A stretch of 64,000 bases of DNA from Chryseobacterium vaccae. GTDB taxonomy: Bacteria > Bacteroidota > Bacteroidia > Flavobacteriales > Weeksellaceae. Positions 44,258 to 52,558 of this stretch are shown here, in pieces. Under the pieces are notes generated by a model. That model was not told where the DNA came from. It saw only the letters and a program-made list of their open reading frames with translations, and did not search any database. The stretch lies in NCBI RefSeq assembly GCF_009602705.1, contig NZ_VSWH01000001.1, positions 3,286,001-3,350,000 on the forward strand, written 5' to 3'. Both the position numbers and the translations under genes were made by a program. Every line of letters begins with the position of its first letter. The first letter of the stretch is position 1.

Positions 44258-44593
44258 TTAAATTGTTTTTCCGAATAAATATTCAAATCTTTTTTTGGTT
44301 ACTTCCAGCTGAATATTTAAGTTTCTAATGATTAATGATAATTCCATGTCTTTCTGAACAAATTCTTCGGGATGAAAATCCGCAAAGGTTAAGCTGTTTC
44401 TATCCAGAGGGCTGATATCGATAAGGCCCTCCTGTTCACGCTCCATCCTCTTTATCCTGAGCTCAATATCTTCTACCGTCCTTCTGTAAATTAATTCTGA
44501 ATCTTCCCCGATCGTGTGTGCACGGTCTTTTCTGATCTGGTCATTGTTTCTCTGTAGTGATTCAATGAACCTTGATTTCAATTCGTCTTCCAT
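44258..44593 (-). CDS. small helical protein, first gene of the second NrtR-controlled unit
   Basis: 111 residues, charged and predicted mostly coiled coil (NNDQIRKDRAHTIGEDSEL, RTVEDIELRIKRMEREQEGL, SLIIRNLNIQLEVTKKRFEY). No family recognised. It starts 20 bases downstream of an NrtR-type palindrome (44613-44633) and is followed 2 bases on by the VWA gene, so the two proteins probably act together. Confidence 0.7.
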   Translation of the reverse strand: MEDELKSRFIESLQRNNDQIRKDRAHTIGEDSELIYRRTVEDIELRIKRMEREQEGLIDISPLDRNSLTFADFHPEEFVQKDMELSLIIRNLNIQLEVTKKRFEYLFGKTI

Positions 44594-44612
44594 GTTGGCT
44601 GCATTTAAATTA

Positions 44613-44633
44613 TTTGTGTTATTTTAACGCTAA
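44613..44633. promoter_or_regulatory. predicted NrtR operator 1
   Basis: TTTGTGT-TATTTTA-ACGCTAA: 7-bp arms, 7-bp centre. Same layout as the sites at 45853-45873 and 46912-46932. Located between the 2OG oxygenase stop and the start of the 44593 gene. Confidence 0.65.
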
Positions 44634-44675
44634 TTGAAAATGACATAGTTTTACACTGCTTTTGAGCAGAATTAT

Positions 44676-45224
44676 TTACACGTTGGTGTACATTACGTCG
44701 GTTCTCAATACGTATTTTGTTCCACTGATCAGGGTTTTTCCTTCATGTCTTAACGGATGATAAAAAACTAATGCTGATCCTTTTTTCGGTGCTACTGTAA
44801 ATAAGCGTTCAAATTCTGTTTCACCTCCTTCGAAATCATCATTCAGGTAGATCATGAATGTATAGAAACTTTTCTCATTTTCGTTGCGGATATAGCTTCC
44901 GTCATGATGCATTTTAAAACGCTGTCCCGGAGTGTATTTATAAACCCTGAACATTTCATTAAAATCATGAATTTTATAATTTTCATGAAATTCAGGAAGA
45001 AAATCATAAGCTCTTGTAAAAAGCTTTTCCGCCAGATCACGGTCGAAGATCATCAGCCTGTCATTATTTCTTATTCCTTTACTCATCAGCTGCTTTCCGT
45101 GCATGGTGATTTTGGCTTCTTCAAAGACTTTTTCCTCTGAAACGGCAATGTATTCATCACACTCTGTATCGGTGAGAAAGCTTTCAATCAAAAAGATCTG
45201 CGGATGTAATTCTATTTTTTCCAT
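44676..45224 (-). CDS. 2OG-Fe(II) oxygenase, prolyl-4-hydroxylase type
   Basis: 182 residues. Double-stranded beta-helix with HxD in FKMHHDGSYI, distal His in YHPLRHEGKTL, and the 2-oxoglutarate-binding basic residue in KYVLRTDVMY. The N-terminal segment IFLIESFLTDTECDEYIAVS is the usual P4H start. It oxidises a protein or nucleotide substrate with Fe2+, O2 and 2-oxoglutarate. It follows the NADAR gene by 30 bp. Oxidative repair of modified bases or residues beside ADP-ribose removal is a natural reading but not shown. Confidence 0.9.
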   Translation of the reverse strand: MEKIELHPQIFLIESFLTDTECDEYIAVSEEKVFEEAKITMHGKQLMSKGIRNNDRLMIFDRDLAEKLFTRAYDFLPEFHENYKIHDFNEMFRVYKYTPGQRFKMHHDGSYIRNENEKSFYTFMIYLNDDFEGGETEFERLFTVAPKKGSALVFYHPLRHEGKTLISGTKYVLRTDVMYTNV

Positions 45225-45254
45225 AATTAATATTTTGTGTTGATGATCGTGTTT

Positions 45255-45797
45255 TTACCTTCTTAATTCATCTCTTACTTCCATTAAAGCGAAACCTAAA
45301 AGATTTTCTCCGTTCCACAAAGATGGATTCTGCGCTCTTGAATCTGATTCCAGCATTCCGATTCCCCAAATGTTATCATACGGGCTGGCTTCTACGAGAA
45401 TTTTATCTTCCGTTGATATCAGGAATCCTTGTAATTTAGAATTTTGTGAAAATTTCAGAAGGTTTCCTCTCTTTACAATTTCATATTTATGCTCATCCCA
45501 AAGCTGTGGATCAAAGTTTTTTACTTTTCTGCCTAAAGATTTTACTTCATTCGGAGTTTTAGCCTGCAGGATTCTTTCAAGTATTTTCTCATCATCAAAT
45601 AATCTTGCCTTTCCAGCCATCATATAATGTTCAGCTGTAGGGTATTCTATTCCGTTTTCTTCAAATGATGCAGGAAACCACTGACTGAAGCATGATTTGG
45701 TAAGTTCCTCTTTTACTGTGTGTCCCCAGAAGAATAAAAATTGTATCGCTTCATTTTTCTGAAATTTTTCAATAATATGCTGTAGAGTGTAATTCAT
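45255..45797 (-). CDS. NADAR family protein (YbiA-like)
   Basis: 180 residues from ATG 45795-45797. NADAR signatures: FLFFWGH, CFSQWFPASFEENGIEYPTAEHYMMAGKA, ILQAKTPNEVKSLGRKVKNFDPQLWDEHKYEIVKRGNLLKF, and NIWGIGMLESD. Family members cleave N-glycosidic bonds: YbiA-type act on riboflavin intermediates, others remove ADP-ribose from guanine in nucleic acids. The operon context favours the second role. First gene of the cluster, preceded by two candidate promoters and a strong NrtR-type operator. Confidence 0.93.
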   Translation of the reverse strand: MNYTLQHIIEKFQKNEAIQFLFFWGHTVKEELTKSCFSQWFPASFEENGIEYPTAEHYMMAGKARLFDDEKILERILQAKTPNEVKSLGRKVKNFDPQLWDEHKYEIVKRGNLLKFSQNSKLQGFLISTEDKILVEASPYDNIWGIGMLESDSRAQNPSLWNGENLLGFALMEVRDELRR

Positions 45798-45815
45798 GAT
45801 TGCGTTATTTATACA

Positions 45816-45873
45816 CAAATTTAAAGGATAATTATTTTACACACCAAATTTATTTGTGTTTATTTTACACTAA
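45816..45873 (-). promoter_or_regulatory. tandemly duplicated promoter with predicted NrtR operator 2
   Basis: Two TAAATTTG -7 boxes (minus strand, 45816-45823 and 45845-45852) are 29 bases apart, each followed upstream by GTGTAAAATAA. The outer unit carries a full palindrome TTTGTGT-TTATTTT-ACACTAA (45853-45873). The inner unit retains only the right half. TTTG at 45845-45848 can serve as -33 for the inner box (spacing 21). Confidence 0.65.
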
Positions 45874-46206
45874 ATAATTTAACCAACTGATTATCAATGG
45901 ATAAATTTTATTCATAAAAAATATTGGAGGAATTTCCGTGGGATCGTTTTAATTGGAATGGAGATGTACCGGACTATATGATCTTGAAATTTCAAGGCGG
46001 GAAAAATCCGCCTCTATTGAATAAAGAGATCTTTATTGATTAGAAGGCTGTATTTCATATACACCATGTTAAACCCCAGACAATACCACTAAAAATAAAT
46101 TAACAGGCTATGAACTAACCATTTATATTGAATAGAAAACTACTATTTATTTCTGGTTAAAGTTCTCAAAATTGAATAGGATTAGGTGCAAATTGAAATG
46201 AAGAAT
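45874..46206. other. gene-free gap between the NADAR gene and nrtR
   Basis: No coding ORF seen. A perfect small hairpin (AGGCGG / CCGCCT, 45995-46013) is the only structure; it lacks a T-run, though it could help end the nrtR transcript. Confidence 0.4.
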
Positions 46207-46902
46207 TTATTTGATTTCAAAATAGAAACCTTCTTTTTCGAGTTCCTCATATTTTTCCTGATTGAAGGTGAAGAGTTTGCCTGGTCTTCCGCTGCCTTCT
46301 TTTTTAACGTTGTTGGTTTCGTTGAGAAGTCCGTAGCTCATCATCTTTTTACGGAAATTACGGCGGTCGATTTCCTGCCCAATGATGGTTTTATAAAGGT
46401 TTTCAAGGTCTGAAAAAGGAAATTCTTCATTGAGAAGGTTGAAACCTATCGGTTGGTAACGGATTTTGGTACGCAGTCTTTGCAATGCGGTATCAATTAT
46501 AGTTTTATGGTCGAATGCCAGAGACGGAAGTTTATTTACACTGAACCATTGGGCATCTTCAGCATCAGAATCGGCAAACAGCTCGTGATAGGAAGGGTTT
46601 ACAAGGCCCAGATAAGCCACAGAAACTACCCTGTTCCTCGGATCACGGCCTACCTTGCCAAAAGTATAGAGTTGTTCCAAAAAATCGGGCTTTATGCCCG
46701 CCTCTTCATATAATTCTCGCTTTACTGCAGTATCTACGTCTTCATCATCCAAAACAAGCCCTCCAGGAAGCGCCCAGCCTCCTTTGAAAGGTTCAATATT
46801 TCTTTTTATTAAAAGGATCTGAAGATCTTTCTTATCGAAATATCCGAAAATTACTGCATCTACAGCTACTTTTATATCCTGTAATTTTTTTGGAGACTCC
46901 AT
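46207..46902 (-). CDS. nrtR: NrtR-type Nudix transcriptional regulator
   Basis: 231 residues. N-terminal Nudix domain (1-150) with a fully canonical box, GLVLDDE-x7-RELYEEAGI. C-terminal winged helix (about 155-231) with NFRKKMMSYGLL and GRPGKLFTFNQEKYEEL. NrtR proteins repress NAD-related genes and are released by ADP-ribose or relatives. Because the Nudix box is intact, it may also hydrolyse its ligand. A palindrome sits 9 bases before its ATG, overlapping the -7 box TACCTTTG (46929-46936), so it should repress itself. It is divergent from the lipoprotein gene at 47029. Confidence 0.85.
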   Translation of the reverse strand: MESPKKLQDIKVAVDAVIFGYFDKKDLQILLIKRNIEPFKGGWALPGGLVLDDEDVDTAVKRELYEEAGIKPDFLEQLYTFGKVGRDPRNRVVSVAYLGLVNPSYHELFADSDAEDAQWFSVNKLPSLAFDHKTIIDTALQRLRTKIRYQPIGFNLLNEEFPFSDLENLYKTIIGQEIDRRNFRKKMMSYGLLNETNNVKKEGSGRPGKLFTFNQEKYEELEKEGFYFEIK

Positions 46903-46911
46903 ATAGGCTAA

Positions 46912-46936
46912 TTTGCGTTACGATTACACAAAGGTA
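46912..46936 (-). promoter_or_regulatory. nrtR promoter with predicted NrtR operator 3
   Basis: Palindrome TTTGCGT-TACGATT-ACACAAA (46912-46932) overlaps the -7 box TACCTTTG (46929-46936). Same 7-7-7 layout as operators 1 and 2. Confidence 0.65.
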
Positions 46937-47028
46937 CGATTAATAATAACATGAGAAAAATAATTTACTGCATAATAAAAAGGCTTACCTTTATGTTATC
47001 AATATAAACCACTTAAAATTAATTGATT

Positions 47029-47667
47029 ATGAGAAATTTACTATTCGCCTTATCAGTTGCATTTTTATGTATCGCCTGTGAAAAAGGCAAAACAACCACA
47101 GATAAAGAATCTGATAAAAAAGATTCTGCTTCAACAGCATGGAAGCCTGTAGATTCTGCTGCTGCGACTAAAGCCTGGATGGAATTTGCCACCCCAGGTG
47201 AAATGCATAAAATGCTCGCCAAATTTGACGGAAACTGGACCGGTACCACCACCACATGGATGGAAGAAGGTGCCCAACCTATGACCAGCCAGTCTGAATG
47301 CACGAACAAAATGATTTTTGACGGACGTTACCAGCACAGCACTTACAAGGGTAATTTTATGGGAATGCCCTTTGAAGGGATGAGTATTATGGGTTATGAT
47401 AATGCCAAGAAAAAGTTCATAAGCACTTGGATTGATAATATGGGGACAGGAATGATGCATGCCGAGGGAGATTGGAATCCTGCTAAAAAATCCATTGAGT
47501 TTAAAGGAAAAATGACAGACCCCAGCCGTCCTGAAAAAGACTGTGATGTAAGAGAGGTCTACACCTTTACGGATGATAACAACCACATGCTGGAAATGTA
47601 CGGCCCAGACTGGAAAACCGGAAAGGAAATGAAAACAATGGAGATAAAATTTGTCCGCAAAAAATAA
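47029..47667 (+). CDS. DUF1579 lipoprotein
   Basis: 212 residues from ATG 47029. Lipobox LCIAC with Cys17. After a Thr/Lys/Ser-rich linker the DUF1579 beta-barrel-like domain begins (TPGEMHKMLAKFDGNWTGTT, SECTNKMIFDGRYQHSTYKG, MPFEGMSIMGYDNAKKKFIS). Members are exported proteins without known function, often in stressed or phosphate-related contexts. Not under NrtR as far as position tells, since operator 3 points at nrtR, but the site lies only 97 bp away. Confidence 0.88.
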   Translation: MRNLLFALSVAFLCIACEKGKTTTDKESDKKDSASTAWKPVDSAAATKAWMEFATPGEMHKMLAKFDGNWTGTTTTWMEEGAQPMTSQSECTNKMIFDGRYQHSTYKGNFMGMPFEGMSIMGYDNAKKKFISTWIDNMGTGMMHAEGDWNPAKKSIEFKGKMTDPSRPEKDCDVREVYTFTDDNNHMLEMYGPDWKTGKEMKTMEIKFVRKK

Positions 47668-47782
47668 AATACAGGAAAAACACCTTCCGGGAAACAGTGA
47701 TTTTACTTGTTGATTTATAAAATGTTATAGCCAACTTTGGTATAGATAAAAACGGAAATAACCAGAAATAATTTATACCATC

Positions 47783-47992
47783 ATGAAAACTTTATTAACA
47801 GCCTTAATAGTAGTCATTATTATTATAGGCGGAGTATTAATCATTGTTGTAGGGAAAAGACCTTTCCCTGAACCGGAATGTATTGTATGCGGAATCAATC
47901 TTATAAGAATATTGGGTATTGCCGAAATTATTCTCGGTCTCGGTGCCCTGATAATTCAGTCTAATATGATTGAAAAGCAGAGAAATTATTGA
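47783..47992 (+). CDS. small membrane protein, unknown
   Basis: 69 residues, two hydrophobic helices (about 2-24 and 40-58) separated by GKRPFPEPECIVCGINL with two cysteines that may pair or bind metal. No family recognised. It stands 115 bp after the lipoprotein gene and is followed by a bidirectional terminator. Confidence 0.6.
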   Translation: MKTLLTALIVVIIIIGGVLIIVVGKRPFPEPECIVCGINLIRILGIAEIILGLGALIIQSNMIEKQRNY

Positions 47993-47996
47993 AAAT

Positions 47997-48026
47997 AAAA
48001 GACCGGCACAAATACCGGTCTTTTTT
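47997..48026. terminator. bidirectional terminator
   Basis: AAAAGACCGG / CCGGTCTTTT hairpin with 8-base loop between the small membrane protein and the convergent lepA gene. Confidence 0.9.
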
Positions 48027-48030
48027 ATGA

Positions 48031-49827
48031 TTAGTCATTTAGTTTCAAAACTGCCATGAATGCAGACTGCGGTACTTCTACTCTTCCGATCTGCTTCATT
48101 TTCTTCTTACCTTCTTTCTGTTTTTCCAAAAGTTTACGTTTTCTGGAAATATCTCCTCCGTAACATTTTGCGGTAACGTCTTTTCTTAAAGCCTTGATGG
48201 TTTCTCTCGCAATAACTTTTGTTCCAAGAGCTGCCTGAACAGCAATATCAAACTGTTGTCTCGGGATCAGTTCACGAAGCTTTTCACACATCCTTTTACC
48301 GATATAGTATGCATTACTGTCATGAATCAATGATGAAAGTGCATCTACCATGTCACCATTGATCAGGATATCCATTTTTACAAGCTTGGAAGCTCTGAAT
48401 CCGATTGGGTGATAATCAAAAGATGCATATCCTTTAGAGATGGATTTCAATCTGTCATAGAAATCGAAAACTACTTCTGCTAATGGCATATTGAAAATCA
48501 GCTCAACTCTTTCTGATGTTAAATAACTTTGATTAACAATCTCTCCTCTCTTTTCAATACACAGAGTCATTACTGAACCAACGAAGTCAGACTTTGTAAT
48601 GATAGACGCCTTGATGAAAGGTTCTTCTACTCTATCCATCGTGGAAGGATCCATCATTTCAGATGGGTTATTGATCAAGATCGGAACTTCAGGTTCTTTT
48701 TTAGTATATCCGAAATAAGAAACGTTAGGTACCGTAGTAATCACGTTCATATTGAACTCTCTGTCAAGACGTTCCTGAACGATTTCCATGTGAAGCATTC
48801 CTAAGAATCCGCAACGGAATCCGAAACCAAGAGCTGCCGAACTTTCTGGTTCGAAAACCAAAGAAGCATCATTAAGTCTTAATTTTTCAAGAGAGAATCT
48901 CAATTCTTCAAAATCTTCAGAATCAATTGGATAGATACCAGCAAATACCATTGGCTTTACTTCTTCAAAACCATCGATAGGCCCGTCTGCCGGCTTCTCG
49001 AAAGAAGTGATGGTGTCTCCTACTTTTACTTCACGGGCATCTTTTATCCCTGAAACCAAATACCCTACATCTCCACACTGAATGGTTTTCTTTGGAACCT
49101 GTTTTAGTTTTAAAGTACCTACTTCATCTGCTCCATATTCTTTTCCAGTTGCAAAGAATTTGATCTTTTCATTTTTAGAGATACTTCCGTTCACTACTTT
49201 AAAATAGGCTTCAATCCCTCTGAACGGGTTGTATACCGAGTCGAAAATCAAAGCCTGAAGCGGTCCGTCAGGATTTCCTACCGGTGCAGGAATTCTTTCA
49301 ACAATCTGCTCCAGAAGGCTATGAACTCCTTCTCCTGTTTTTCCTGAAACCCTTAATACGTCTTCATATTCGCATCCGATAAGATTCATGATCTCGTCGG
49401 TTACTTCTTCAGGGTTGGCAGAAGGAAGGTCAATTTTATTAAGAATCGGGATAATAGTCAGATCATTTTCCAATGCAAGATAAAGGTTACTGATCGTCTG
49501 AGCCTGAATACTCTGTGCCGCATCTACAATAAGAAGGGCTCCTTCACACGCAGCAATTGAACGGGAAACTTCATATGAGAAATCTACGTGTCCCGGGGTA
49601 TCAATCAGGTTTAAAATATATTTCTCTCCTTTATATTCATAATCCATCTGGATCGCGTGGGACTTGATGGTAATCCCGCGTTCTTTCTCCAGGTCCATAT
49701 CATCCAGGGTCTGAGACTGCAGTTCTCTTTGGGTAACGGTGTTGGTATACTCCAAAAGACGGTCAGCCAAAGTACTTTTACCGTGGTCAATATGAGCGAT
49801 TATGCAAAAATTTCGTATGTTTTTCAT
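48031..49827 (-). CDS. lepA: elongation factor 4 (LepA)
   Basis: 598 residues, standard length. G1 [15 protein letters not shown]2 region [15 protein letters not shown]3 [16 protein letters not shown]4 [10 protein letters not shown]4-specific C-terminal domain includes [23 protein letters not shown] and [22 protein letters not shown]. It back-translocates or remodels stalled ribosomes and helps biogenesis and translation under stress. A -7 box (TATCTTTG, 49847-49854) lies 20 bases before the start. Confidence 0.97.
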   Translation of the reverse strand: MKNIRNFCIIAHIDHGKSTLADRLLEYTNTVTQRELQSQTLDDMDLEKERGITIKSHAIQMDYEYKGEKYILNLIDTPGHVDFSYEVSRSIAACEGALLIVDAAQSIQAQTISNLYLALENDLTIIPILNKIDLPSANPEEVTDEIMNLIGCEYEDVLRVSGKTGEGVHSLLEQIVERIPAPVGNPDGPLQALIFDSVYNPFRGIEAYFKVVNGSISKNEKIKFFATGKEYGADEVGTLKLKQVPKKTIQCGDVGYLVSGIKDAREVKVGDTITSFEKPADGPIDGFEEVKPMVFAGIYPIDSEDFEELRFSLEKLRLNDASLVFEPESSAALGFGFRCGFLGMLHMEIVQERLDREFNMNVITTVPNVSYFGYTKKEPEVPILINNPSEMMDPSTMDRVEEPFIKASIITKSDFVGSVMTLCIEKRGEIVNQSYLTSERVELIFNMPLAEVVFDFYDRLKSISKGYASFDYHPIGFRASKLVKMDILINGDMVDALSSLIHDSNAYYIGKRMCEKLRELIPRQQFDIAVQAALGTKVIARETIKALRKDVTAKCYGGDISRKRKLLEKQKEGKKKMKQIGRVEVPQSAFMAVLKLND

Positions 49828-49846
49828 TTAAGAACGTTGTAATTTG

Positions 49847-49854
49847 CAAAGATA
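49847..49854 (-). promoter_or_regulatory. -7 box of lepA
   Basis: TATCTTTG on the minus strand, 19 bases before the ATG. No clear TTTG at -33. Confidence 0.45.
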
Positions 49855-49942
49855 AAAAAAAGCAAGACATTTTATCTCTCTTATATTCATTGTATTAAAT
49901 TATTTAATTTTTTGCCCAAAATACAGATGCTGTGAAAATTAA

Positions 49943-49974
49943 ACGGCTCTCACAAATCGTCTTGTAAGAGCCGT
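49943..49974 (-). terminator. terminator of the ECF sigma operon
   Basis: ACGGCTCT / AGAGCCGT hairpin past the last gene of the sigma-factor operon; only a modest T-run follows. Confidence 0.65.
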
Positions 49975-49996
49975 CCAACATTAAAAAAATAAACTA

Positions 49997-50503
49997 TTAT
50001 GGGTTTTGTTTAGGCTTCACATTCCCATGGTTGTGAGGCTTTCTTTCATTCATTTTATCTCTCATCATTCCTTCGGACTGAAAGAGCTTCAGTACTTTCT
50101 GACAAGGAATCACCTGCTGCATTTTATCTGCATACTTCTTTCTGTTATCCAACAACTTCTGCCCTACCTCAAAACTCTGCTGAAGTTTGGCTTTTGCTTC
50201 ATCATCCGATAAAGTTTCGGGATTAAAGTTAGGATCAAACTGGCTTTTGATCTGTTTCTGATTTTCCAGATATTCATTGTAAAGCTGTGTAAATTCAGCC
50301 TTATCATCCGCATCAATATTCAGATTATCCATGACCATATTGTTCCTGAACTTGGTAAGAAGTGCTTTTCTTTCTTCCGGAGAAAGATTATTGATTACTT
50401 CTTTTCTTTGTTTAGGGTCCATTTTTTTCCAGTCATAATCTGCACTCTGGGCATTCAGACCAAAACCATAAATAATAAAAAGCGCAAATAATATCTTTTT
50501 CAT
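49997..50503 (-). CDS. exported helical protein of an ECF sigma operon
   Basis: 168 residues with signal peptide MKKILFALFIIYGFGLNAQ. The mature part is all charged helix (NNLSPEERKALLTKFRNN, LYNEYLENQKQIKSQFDP) and ends with a His/Pro/Lys-rich tail. It resembles in shape CpxP/Spy-like periplasmic stress chaperones, though no LTxxQ motif is present. The third gene of a sigma-factor operon is often such a periplasmic sensor or stress product. Confidence 0.7.
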   Translation of the reverse strand: MKKILFALFIIYGFGLNAQSADYDWKKMDPKQRKEVINNLSPEERKALLTKFRNNMVMDNLNIDADDKAEFTQLYNEYLENQKQIKSQFDPNFNPETLSDDEAKAKLQQSFEVGQKLLDNRKKYADKMQQVIPCQKVLKLFQSEGMMRDKMNERKPHNHGNVKPKQNP

Positions 50504-50511
50504 TTTTCTTA

Positions 50512-51036
50512 TTAATTATATAGATCCAAATAAACGTCCTGGGTTGAATTGCTTGCCAACTCTGCTATTTCAGAATTGGAGAATGAATCCAGATACTCAT
50601 TCATTTGAGTTTCTTCTTTCTTTGATACAGCTTTCACCGGCTGTGCAGTTTCTTTTACATCACCATTATCCCTAAGAGAAGAACCGTTATTATTCATTTG
50701 ATTTCCAGCTGTTTGATTAGTATTTTCAACAGAAGTTAAATCTGATTTCAATGTTTCATAAGCAAGTTCTCCTTCAGTTGCAGAACCTTGTTTTTCTGCT
50801 GCATAAGCTGCTTTAGGCTGAAGCGCAGAATCACTATCAGAATTAAAAACATAGGTAACTCCAAATATCAAAGCTACGGAAGCCGCTGCCGCATACATCC
50901 AGTTCAGTTTGAAAACAGGTGCTTTTTTCTCTGTTTTCACTTCACTCATTACCCTGTTCTGGATATTTTCAAATAATTCATCCGGAACTTTGTAAATGTT
51001 CTTGCGTTCTAGTTTTTCTATGTCGAACTCTTTCAT
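50512..51036 (-). CDS. putative membrane-bound anti-sigma factor
   Basis: 174 residues. The cytoplasmic N-terminus (FDIEKLERKNIYKVPDELFE) is followed by one membrane helix (about 47-64, WMYAAAASVALIFGVTYV). A Ser/Asn/Gln-rich periplasmic stretch comes next, then a C-terminal helix (EYLDSFSNSEIAELAS). It follows the sigma factor by 17 bp. No zinc-binding HxxxCxxC motif is seen, so the anti-sigma role rests on place and topology. Confidence 0.65.
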   Translation of the reverse strand: MKEFDIEKLERKNIYKVPDELFENIQNRVMSEVKTEKKAPVFKLNWMYAAAASVALIFGVTYVFNSDSDSALQPKAAYAAEKQGSATEGELAYETLKSDLTSVENTNQTAGNQMNNNGSSLRDNGDVKETAQPVKAVSKKEETQMNEYLDSFSNSEIAELASNSTQDVYLDLYN

Positions 51037-51053
51037 CTTTTGTTGTTCAAAAA

Positions 51054-51605
51054 TTATCTTTCGTAATTTTCTTTAATATAATCTTCTATCTTTTGTTTGG
51101 CATAATGATAATTTGTTTTAAGGGTCCCTACAGACATATCTACAATTTTAGATATTTCTTCGTAAGGAAGATCATCATAATACCGCATCATAAATACCAG
51201 TTTCTGCTTTTCTGGCAGACTTTGTATAGCATTCTGAAGCAGGATCTGTATTTCTTCTGCATCACCTTCTGTATTGTCAGCAACCAGATTCTGCATATGA
51301 TACTCTGCATTTTCATCAGTTTTCTGCATTTTCTTCATCTTATTGACCTGCTGTAATGCTTCGTTGGTAGCAATCCTGTAAAGCCAGGTATACAGCTGGC
51401 TGTCATTTTTGAACTGGTGAAAATTCTGGTAGGCTTTAATAAAAGTCTCCTGCAATGTATCCTGAGCAAGATCGCCATCCACAATAATTCTTCTGATGTG
51501 CCAGTACAACCTGCTCTGATAAGCATCCATCAAGGCACGGACACCTTTATCCTGGCTCCGTGGGTTTTGCATCAACGAAATAATTTCCGCGTCCTTGATC
51601 TTCAT
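51054..51605 (-). CDS. ECF-type RNA polymerase sigma factor
   Basis: 183 residues. Region 2 (DLAQDTLQETFIKAYQNFHQ, LYTWLYRIATNEALQQVNK) and region 4 (LPEKQKLVFMMRYYDDLPYEE then ISKIVDMSVGTLKTNYHYAK) are both complete, with no region 3. It probably directs an envelope-stress regulon, and the next two genes look like its anti-sigma and periplasmic partners. A missing region 1.1 and small size support the ECF class. Confidence 0.92.
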   Translation of the reverse strand: MKIKDAEIISLMQNPRSQDKGVRALMDAYQSRLYWHIRRIIVDGDLAQDTLQETFIKAYQNFHQFKNDSQLYTWLYRIATNEALQQVNKMKKMQKTDENAEYHMQNLVADNTEGDAEEIQILLQNAIQSLPEKQKLVFMMRYYDDLPYEEISKIVDMSVGTLKTNYHYAKQKIEDYIKENYER

Positions 51606-51796
51606 AAGATGCTATCACTGTTTTGGATTACAAAAATAACTGAAAGTTAAATTACTTATTCAATTTTTAGTCCAAATATTACAAATAATATGAGCGGGTT
51701 ACACCAAAACCTTTACTCCACTTACTTTATAAGGAAATATCAAAAATTTCCTGACTGCCGGTTTGTCCTTTCTTTTCTGAACTCACCGTAAAATAT

Positions 51797-51804
51797 TATC
51801 TTTG
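51797..51804 (+). promoter_or_regulatory. -7 box directly before the DUF2520 gene
   Basis: TATCTTTG ends four bases before the ATG at 51809. If this box is used, the transcript would start at or within a few bases of the ATG. Confidence 0.4.
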
Positions 51805-51808
51805 TTAG

Positions 51809-52558
51809 ATGCAAAAAGTAATCATAGGTTCAGGAAATGTGGCCTATCATATGGCCAAAGCTTTTACCCTAAAAGGTATTCCAATAGCTCAGATCTTTGG
51901 AAGAAATGAAGAGGAACTGAAGAAAATTTCAGAAGAGCTCAATATTCCTTATTCCACGAAAGATTTGGAAGATGCTGATCTGTATATCATCTGTATCAGC
52001 GATAATTCTGTGGAAAGTGTTTCTAAAATTATCACGAAAAAAGATGCTCTTGTAGCCCATACTTCGGGTTCTCTTCCCAAAGAAATACTGGCAGGGGAGT
52101 ACAGAAAATCAAGCTTTTATCCCTTACAGACTTTTTCAAAATCAAAAGAGCTTGAATACGAAAAAATTCCTTTTTTCATTGAAGCTGAAAATGAAAGTGA
52201 TAAAAAGATTTTGTTTGAATTAGCATCTCAGATTTCTGAAAATGTGATGGAGAGCAATCATGAAAAGAGAAAATACATTCACCTTACTGCTGTTTTTGCC
52301 TGTAATTTTGTGAATCATCTGTTCACAAGAGCCAAAGAAATATCTGATTCACAGGAAATTCCCTTTGATTATTTCCTTCCGCTTATTGATGAAACGGTTC
52401 AGAAAATTCATGAAATTGAACCTAAAGATGCTCAGACCGGGCCTGCTGTAAGAAATGACCTTAGAGTTCTGGATCTGCATGAAAAGCTGTTAAAAGACGA
52501 AAGTCTTGAAATTTATAAAATAATGAATCACTCAATTCAAAAAATGTATGAGTTATAA
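51809..52558 (+). CDS. Rossmann-fold/DUF2520 protein
   Basis: 249 residues. N-terminal NAD(P)-binding fold (IIGSGNVAYHMAKAFTLKG, with GxGxxA) similar to ketopantoate or pyrroline-5-carboxylate reductases, and a helical C-terminal DUF2520 domain (ENVMESNHEKRKYIHLTAVFA). Family function unsettled; probably an NADPH-dependent reductase. It overlaps the next gene (HAD phosphatase) by 11 bases. The start is the ATG after the -7 box at 51797-51804. Confidence 0.88.
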   Translation: MQKVIIGSGNVAYHMAKAFTLKGIPIAQIFGRNEEELKKISEELNIPYSTKDLEDADLYIICISDNSVESVSKIITKKDALVAHTSGSLPKEILAGEYRKSSFYPLQTFSKSKELEYEKIPFFIEAENESDKKILFELASQISENVMESNHEKRKYIHLTAVFACNFVNHLFTRAKEISDSQEIPFDYFLPLIDETVQKIHEIEPKDAQTGPAVRNDLRVLDLHEKLLKDESLEIYKIMNHSIQKMYEL

